Shown here: piece by piece, positions 37,713-41,998 of the stretch
Layout of the letters: each line of letters starts with the position of its first letter
Numbering within the stretch: the stretch's first letter is position 1
Source: Verrucomicrobiota bacterium
Lineage (GTDB): Bacteria; Verrucomicrobiota; Verrucomicrobiia; Opitutales; Opitutaceae
Reading direction: 5' to 3'
Assembly: GCA_016235555.1 (NCBI GenBank)
Contig: JACRKC010000043.1
Location: 1-41,998, forward strand
DNA length: 41,998 nt
Notes under the pieces: model-generated
Databases searched by the model: none
The model's input: the letters and a program-made list of their open reading frames with translations, nothing else
Told to the model about the DNA's origin: nothing
Program-made: the position numbers and the translations under genes

Positions 37713-38872
37713 GCGGAGGTAATGTCCGGCAGTTTGTCGAACGCGGCGCGCTTGGCGACTTCATCGATGTGCGTATAGTGGCGGGAGATCGCTTTTGAAT
37801 CGTGCCCAATGATGTCCATCGCGATCGCCTCTGAGACGCCGGCGTTCTTGAGCAGAGACGTAGCCGTGTGTCGCAGCGAATGGAACGAGATCGCGTTCAC
37901 CGTGCGCCTGCGGGACCTGCCTTTGCCGGTTTCCTTCTTGCTACGCTCTTTCGCCATACCGGCGTCGACGAGTATAGCGTGAAACTGTTGCGACAATCGC
38001 GAGTCCCCCGCCGCATTGTTGGCGATGATCGCGGACGACGGAAATAGCGGGGCGGTGGGGTTATCCCCAGCTTTCATTGTGCCGAGATGCTGGACCAGTG
38101 GTGCTGCCAGCGGCAGGTGCATCCGGCGCCCGGTCTTGCCGGTGACAAATCTCAGTTCACCCTTAACCAAGTCGAGGTTACTCCACGTAAGCCGAGCTAG
38201 ATCCTTGAGCCTTTGCCCGGTGTAGAGACCGAACAAGATCAACCCCCGCCACTCAGGCGACGCGTGGGAGAGCAAGGTTTTCAACTCATCGATCGTGAAC
38301 GGCCGTCTCTCGGCACGTTCATCACTCCGACGTTTTAGCGTATCAAGTTTTGCCGCGACGTTATCCTGAGAGAGCCCATCCTTCCACGCCGCTCCTAGAG
38401 CGACCCGCAAATATTTCAGGCTCTTGTTGGCTGTTGCGATCGACGTGCGCTTCGCGACCAGGTCGCGATATTTGGCGACATCGGAACGGCTCACTTGTGA
38501 GATGTCCCGGTCCGCACGCTCGCCGATGCAGATGACAAAATCACGCACGACTTGGGCATAAGCCTGCTGTGTCCGAGGGGCCGTGTCATTTTTCCGCCCC
38601 TCCGCCCAATCGGTCAGAAACTCACGGGCGGTCTTTGAGGGGAGCGGTTCGTTGTTTACCGTCTCGTAGATTTCGCCGACCACGCGTCGAGCCTGCGCTT
38701 CGCCAAATCGCTTTTCCGCCCCCAACTTCGCGGCTTTCTCCCACGCGTCAGCGACGGACTGTGCTTTTTTCCGGTTGCTCTGCTTGGTGGAGCGTTGAAC
38801 GCGGCGCCCGTCAGGCAATGTGAAGCCCGCGAACCAGTAGGGCGACCGAGGAAAGCGGCGGAGAAACGCCAT
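37709..38872 (-). CDS. int: Tyrosine recombinase / integrase of the island
   Basis: 387 residues. An N-terminal arm-binding domain (MAFLRRFPRSPYWFAGFTLP), a SAM-like core-binding domain (LTDWAEGRKNDTAPRTQQAY), then the catalytic domain: arginine in FGLYTGQRLKDLARLTW, lysine strand in VTGKTGRRMHLPLA, HSLRHTATSLLKNAGV, and GHDSKAISRHYTHIDEV with the nucleophilic tyrosine. It should catalyse site-specific recombination between the tRNA-Val end and the element site. It is encoded inward from the right border with no strong Shine-Dalgarno. Confidence 0.95.
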   Translation of the reverse strand: MAFLRRFPRSPYWFAGFTLPDGRRVQRSTKQSNRKKAQSVADAWEKAAKLGAEKRFGEAQARRVVGEIYETVNNEPLPSKTAREFLTDWAEGRKNDTAPRTQQAYAQVVRDFVICIGERADRDISQVSRSDVAKYRDLVAKRTSIATANKSLKYLRVALGAAWKDGLSQDNVAAKLDTLKRRSDERAERRPFTIDELKTLLSHASPEWRGLILFGLYTGQRLKDLARLTWSNLDLVKGELRFVTGKTGRRMHLPLAAPLVQHLGTMKAGDNPTAPLFPSSAIIANNAAGDSRLSQQFHAILVDAGMAKERSKKETGKGRSRRRTVNAISFHSLRHTATSLLKNAGVSEAIAMDIIGHDSKAISRHYTHIDEVAKRAAFDKLPDITSA

Positions 38873-38878
38873 GATCTA

Positions 38879-38931
38879 GTCTCAGCATAAGTCTCATCAT
38901 TCGTCAACGTTTTCCGATGTGTGGCGATGTC
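38879..38931 (+). promoter_or_regulatory. Candidate integrase arm-binding sites, right end
   Basis: GTCTCAGCA (38879-38887) and GTCTCATCA (38891-38899), then CGATGT (38915-38920) and CGATGTC (38925-38931). These are the same motif types in the same order and strand as 13749-13795 at the left border. They overlap the integrase promoter region. Confidence 0.5.
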
Positions 38932-38974
38932 TTTTTACCTATGAGAATGATTTTTTATCTAGGCTCGGAGCGTA

Positions 38975-39005
38975 TCACTGGTTCGAGTCCAGTGGCGTCC
39001 ACCAT
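38975..39005 (+). other. Attachment site, right
   Basis: 31 bp identical to 13682-13712, comprising only the T arm and acceptor end of tRNA-Val. It is a fragment and not a second tRNA. Confidence 0.92.
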
Positions 39006-39081
39006 CAATCGCCCGATGGCGACCGGGATGGTTGTTACGGTTGATCGCGAAGGTGAGACACGCCCGGCGTCCCACCCGCAC

Positions 39082-40614
39082 TCATGCCCGCGGGAGCACG
39101 AACACCAGCACGGCGATCAGGTGACAGGCGCTGCCGCCGATCGCGAAGGCGTGGCGGACGACCTGGTGGTAGCGGATGCGTTGCCAGAGGTGGAAGACCG
39201 TGCCGCACGCGTAGCAGAGCACGCCGGCCAGCAACAGCCAGAGCGCGCCCTGCGGCACGGTGGCGACCAGCGGTTTCACGGCGATCAGGCCGGCCAGGCC
39301 GAGCAGCAGATAGGCCGCGGGTGCGACCCACGCGAAGCGCTCGCCGCCGAACAGGCGCGAGGCGCCGCCGGCGAGGCAGAGGCCCCAGACGACGCCGAAG
39401 AGACTCCAGCCCCAGGGGCCGCCGACGCTCGCGAGCAGGAAGGGGGTGGCCGTCCCGGCGATGAGGAGGAAGACGGCGGCGTGGTTGTATTTGTGGAAAA
39501 GCTCGCGGAGATCGACCGCGCGTTTCTGGCGGAAATTCATGAAGGCGGCGTAGAGCCCCACCAGGGCCACGCCAAACGCGATCGCGCCCCAGACGTGGCG
39601 GGCGCCGCCGCGCGTGGCGGCGAACACGATCAGCAGCACGAGGGAGGTGAGGCCCGCCGCGAGGCCGGTGCCGTGGGTGAAGTAGTGGGCGATCTGCTCG
39701 CCACGGGTGTAGGTGTTGGTGCCGGCGGCGATGGCCTCGGCGTCGGCCTGCGCGCGGACGCGGCGGGCCTTCACGAGTGCGTCGGATTTTTCGTCGCACC
39801 AGCGGACGAGCGCGCACGGGCGCGGACTGACGAACTCGGAGGCCTGCCACTCGCTGCCGTCGGTGTAGAGCGTCTTGGGCAGGATGTAGGTGCCGAGCAC
39901 CCAGTCGAACACCGGCAGCGTGAAGAAGCCGGAGATGGCCTCGTTGCAATCGATGACGGCGTGGTGGCGGAGGTGGAAGCTGTAGACCTTGCGCCAGAAC
40001 CAGCCGAAGCGCGGGTGTTCGATGAGCGGCGACCATTTTTCGAACGACCAGTGTTCGATCGCGTGGAAGACTTCGTAGAGCGTGAGCGAGGCGGCGAGCG
40101 CGCCGTAACCGGCGAAGAACCACGGGAACGACGGCACGAGCCATTGGGCGATCGCGAGAAGGGGCGTGGCGAGGCCGGCGAAGATCGCGGTCGTATACCA
40201 CGGGAAGAACGAGGCCTCGCCCTGCTCGTGGGTCGTGATCGGGTAGATGTTTTCGACGGTTTCGACGAACGGCACCTCGCGGCCGCTCGCGGTGCGGCGG
40301 CGCGTGATGCGGGTGAGATTGTGGTGGAGCGTGTGCTGTTTGTAGAAGCGGCTCAGGATCGGCACCGTGGGCTTGTGCAGCACGTAGCGGTGAAAAATGT
40401 ATTCGGTGAAGCAGTTGGCCAGCTTCACGAGCAGGAAGGCGGCGATGAACGCGACCGGCGTGGCATTGAGCTGGGCCAGCCAGACCGACTCGGGCGCGAT
40501 GACCTTCACCAAGCCGATGAGAACGGCGAGGGACGCGAGCATCGTGAAACAGAACAGCGGCAACGAAAACTCTTCTTCGACCGGCTGGCGGGAAACGGCT
40601 GGGGGCTTTGTCAT
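39082..40614 (-). CDS. Fusion of fatty-acid-hydroxylase/sterol-desaturase and hemolysin-III (PAQR) domains
   Basis: 510 residues, strongly hydrophobic. Residues about 30-260 are a di-iron membrane oxygenase of the sterol desaturase superfamily, with histidine boxes EYIFHRYVLHKPTV, YKQHTLHHNL, YEVFHAIEHW and YSFHLRHHAVIDCNEA. Residues about 300-510 match the HlyIII/PAQR family: YTRGEQIAHYFTHGTGLAAG at the start, HKYNHAAVFLLIAGTATPFL in the middle, and the final CYACGTVFHLWQRIRYHQVV, RHAFAIGGSACHLIAVLVFV with paired histidines. PAQR proteins belong to the CREST group, related to ceramidases. A link to lipid (perhaps sphingolipid-like) hydroxylation and hydrolysis is inference. Both domains look complete and no stop or shift separates them. 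Confidence 0.85.
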   Translation of the reverse strand: MTKPPAVSRQPVEEEFSLPLFCFTMLASLAVLIGLVKVIAPESVWLAQLNATPVAFIAAFLLVKLANCFTEYIFHRYVLHKPTVPILSRFYKQHTLHHNLTRITRRRTASGREVPFVETVENIYPITTHEQGEASFFPWYTTAIFAGLATPLLAIAQWLVPSFPWFFAGYGALAASLTLYEVFHAIEHWSFEKWSPLIEHPRFGWFWRKVYSFHLRHHAVIDCNEAISGFFTLPVFDWVLGTYILPKTLYTDGSEWQASEFVSPRPCALVRWCDEKSDALVKARRVRAQADAEAIAAGTNTYTRGEQIAHYFTHGTGLAAGLTSLVLLIVFAATRGGARHVWGAIAFGVALVGLYAAFMNFRQKRAVDLRELFHKYNHAAVFLLIAGTATPFLLASVGGPWGWSLFGVVWGLCLAGGASRLFGGERFAWVAPAAYLLLGLAGLIAVKPLVATVPQGALWLLLAGVLCYACGTVFHLWQRIRYHQVVRHAFAIGGSACHLIAVLVFVLPRA

Positions 40615-40694
40615 GGACTGGGACGTTGGCGCGGACGGCGGCCGGGTGGCAATCGTGGAAATTCCCTGTCCGGCTGGTATTTCATTGAACGCGC

Positions 40695-41777
40695 GTGGAC
40701 TCGGCGCGACCGGTGGACTTGACTGGGGCCGTGAACGAGATCGACCGCCCCGAAGTATCCGTGGTGCTGCCCGTGCGGGACGCGGGGGCGACGCTGGCGC
40801 GAGCGGTCGCGAGCGTGCGCGCGCAGACGATGCGGGAGTGGGAGCTGCTGGTCGTGGACGATGGGTCGAGCGATGGATCGACCGACGTGCTGCGCGCCCA
40901 GGCGCGGGAGGACGCGCGGGTGCGGATGATCGACGGCGGGCGGCGCGGGCTGGTGGCGGCGCTCAACCAAGGGCTGGCGGCCGCGCGGGGAAAGCTGATT
41001 GCGCGGATGGATGCGGACGACGAGGCGCGGCCGGAGCGGTTGGCGGAACAGGTGGCGTTGCTGCGGGCGCGGCCGGAGGTGGGGCTGGCGGGCTGCCTCG
41101 TGGATTTCGGCGGCAACCGGATGGCAAACGCGGGCTATGCGCTGCACGTGGACTGGCTCAACTCGCTCGTGACGCCGGAGCAGATCGCGCTCAACCGATT
41201 CGTGGAGTCGCCGCTGGCGCACCCGAGCGTGATGTTCCGCCGCGAGCTGGTGGAAAAATACGGCGGGTATCGCAACGGGGACTTTCCGGAGGACTATGAG
41301 TTGTGGCTGCGGTGGCTCGATGCCGGCGTGCGCATGGCGAAAGTGCCGCGGGTGCTGCTGACGTGGCACGATGCGCCGGCACGGCTGTCGCGCACGGATG
41401 CGCGTTACGAGCCGGAGAAGTTTTTCCGGACGAAGGCTGAGTGGATTGCGCGGGAGGTGCGGCGGCTTGGGGTAGGGCGGGTCACAGACCCGCCCTACGT
41501 TTGGATCTGGGGCGCCGGGCGGCCGACGCGCAAGCGGGCGGCGCACCTCACCGCGCACGGGCTGCGCATCGCGGGCTACATCGATGTCGACGCGAAGAAG
41601 ACCACGGCGGCGCTGGGCGGGACGGGCGCACCGGTGGTGGGGCTGGAAGCGATCCCGCCGCCGACCGAGGCGTTGGTGCTCGGCTACGTGGCGGCCCGCG
41701 GTGCGCGAGAGTTGATCCGAAGCGAACTCGGGCGCCGCGGCTTTGTGGAGGGCCGGGATTTTCTCATGTGTGCGTGA
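40695..41777 (+). CDS. Family 2 glycosyltransferase
   Basis: 360 residues from a GTG at 40695; another GTG at 40731 (VNEIDRPEVSVVLPV) is an equally good start. The GT-A fold is clear: PEVSVVLPVRDAGATLARAV, WELLVVDDGSSDGSTDVL, ARGKLIARMDADDEARPERL (DxD metal site), HPSVMFRRELVEKYGGY and FPEDYELWLRWLDAG. It probably transfers a sugar from a nucleotide donor to cell-surface polysaccharide. After residue 255 an extra region (YVWIWGAGRPTRKRAAHLTA, IAGYIDVDAKKTT, APVVGLEAIP) looks like a sugar-pyrophosphorylase-like or NAD-binding-like Rossmann half. A REP-like palindrome forms part of the join between the two. Divergent from the desaturase fusion. Confidence 0.85.
   Translation: MDSARPVDLTGAVNEIDRPEVSVVLPVRDAGATLARAVASVRAQTMREWELLVVDDGSSDGSTDVLRAQAREDARVRMIDGGRRGLVAALNQGLAAARGKLIARMDADDEARPERLAEQVALLRARPEVGLAGCLVDFGGNRMANAGYALHVDWLNSLVTPEQIALNRFVESPLAHPSVMFRRELVEKYGGYRNGDFPEDYELWLRWLDAGVRMAKVPRVLLTWHDAPARLSRTDARYEPEKFFRTKAEWIAREVRRLGVGRVTDPPYVWIWGAGRPTRKRAAHLTAHGLRIAGYIDVDAKKTTAALGGTGAPVVGLEAIPPPTEALVLGYVAARGARELIRSELGRRGFVEGRDFLMCA
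41472..41498. repeat. REP-like palindrome, family A, inside the glycosyltransferase
   Basis: GTAGGGCGGGTC-aca-GACCCGCCCTAC, a perfect 12-bp stem, same element as 46-71. It encodes about residues 260-269 (VGRVTDPPYV) in frame. Confidence 0.85.
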
Positions 41778-41898
41778 CGGTCGGCGGACGATTCGCCCCA
41801 TGGCCGCCGCCGCCAGGACGCGCCAGACGTGCGACGGTCCCGGGGCGTTTGTCATCCATTACTGAGGCTCGCACAATTGAGTGACACGCGGTGGTTCG

Positions 41899-41998
41899 GG
41901 GAGCGCCCGCGTCCCGCGGGCCGTCCTCGGCGTCTCGCCGAGGATTTCGGAGGTGTCGGCGAGACGCCGGCACCAGCACCCGAGACGGGTGCGCTCCC
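41899..41998. repeat. Inverted-repeat element at the window edge
   Basis: GGGAGCGC (41899-41906) is inverted at 41991-41998 (GCGCTCCC), with wider arms GCCCGCGTC and GAGACGGGT partly pairing. Inside lie CCTCGGCG-tct-CGCCGAGG and TCGGCGAGACGCCGG hairpins. The right limit is the window end, so it may extend. Confidence 0.55.

Larger units (their letters stand above)
13682..39005. mobile_element. Integrative genomic island in tRNA-Val, about 25.3 kb
   Basis: An exact 31-bp direct repeat of the tRNA 3' end marks both borders (13682-13712 and 38975-39005). A tyrosine integrase lies just inside the right border, and matching GTCTCAGCA and CGATGTC motifs sit just inside both ends. Contents: decayed recombinase, broken BREX type 2 locus, replication-type genes (sliding clamp, ligase, nuclease, initiator-like), regulators, an IS5-type element and an excisionase-like protein. 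No structural phage genes, relaxase or type IV secretion genes are seen. The borders and integrase are strong evidence for an integrated element; whether it replicates or moves on its own is unknown. Confidence 0.93.

Noticed and set aside
38975-39005. Possible second tRNA gene at the right border
   Set aside because: Only the T arm and acceptor end are present, with no D or anticodon arm; it is the duplicated attachment site.
38917-40722. 601-residue Glu/Asp/Arg-rich open frame on the + strand
   Set aside because: It is antisense to the desaturase-PAQR fusion and its composition is that expected from the opposite strand of a GC-rich membrane gene; no motif.

Overview
The window is high-GC bacterial DNA, estimated at 60-65% by eye. 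It looks like a Verrucomicrobiota genome, most likely Opitutaceae. This rests on the style of the dispersed palindromes, the housekeeping genes and the mobile-element gene set; no taxonomic marker is present, so the assignment is inference.

Left chromosomal flank (1-13,634): a uroporphyrinogen-decarboxylase-family enzyme; an XRE regulator divergent from a two-gene type I restriction-modification locus, in which HsdM carries a single fused HsdS-like recognition domain and is followed by HsdR; an orphan HicB antitoxin whose hicA partner is cut off after about five codons by a REP/RAYT element; glycine dehydrogenase (gcvP); endonuclease III (nth); and a small membrane protein between two copies of a 108-bp MITE-like repeat. 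Several families of short palindromes fill the gaps. Two of them lie in frame inside genes: one in gcvP, and one in a glycosyltransferase at the far right of the window.

Integrated island (13,682-39,005, about 25.3 kb): a tRNA-Val(CAC) gene is intact at the left. The last 31 bp of its 3' end region are repeated exactly at the right end, next to a tyrosine integrase. From the left the island holds a decayed older recombinase; a broken type 2 BREX (Pgl) locus with intact pglW and a pglX fragment fused in frame to the C-terminal half of a brxHI-like helicase; then a rightward module of small and replication-type genes (Cas4/RecB-like nuclease, small lipoprotein and membrane proteins, a beta-sliding-clamp homologue with a long tail, an ATP-dependent DNA ligase, a DUF932 protein). 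Many of these genes are separated by hairpins. Next come a secreted TPR protein with a trypsin-like lipoprotein, an XRE regulator, an ASCH-like phage protein, an IS5-type insertion sequence with a frameshifted transposase and an AT-rich iteron-like stretch. Last is a leftward operon: integrase, unknown 389-aa protein, excisionase-like protein, winged-helix initiator-like protein, and a Gp37/Gp68 (DUF5131) protein. No capsid, portal, terminase or conjugation genes are visible, so the island looks like a plasmid- or satellite-like integrative element carrying a ruined defence cargo.

Right chromosomal flank (39,006-41,998): a fusion of a fatty-acid-hydroxylase/sterol-desaturase domain with a hemolysin-III/PAQR domain, a divergent family 2 glycosyltransferase, and another inverted-repeat element at the window edge.

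Gaps without a called gene: 14,249-14,535, 34,373-34,480 and 41,778-41,898 show nothing I can name. The other larger gaps are covered by repeat or regulatory entries.
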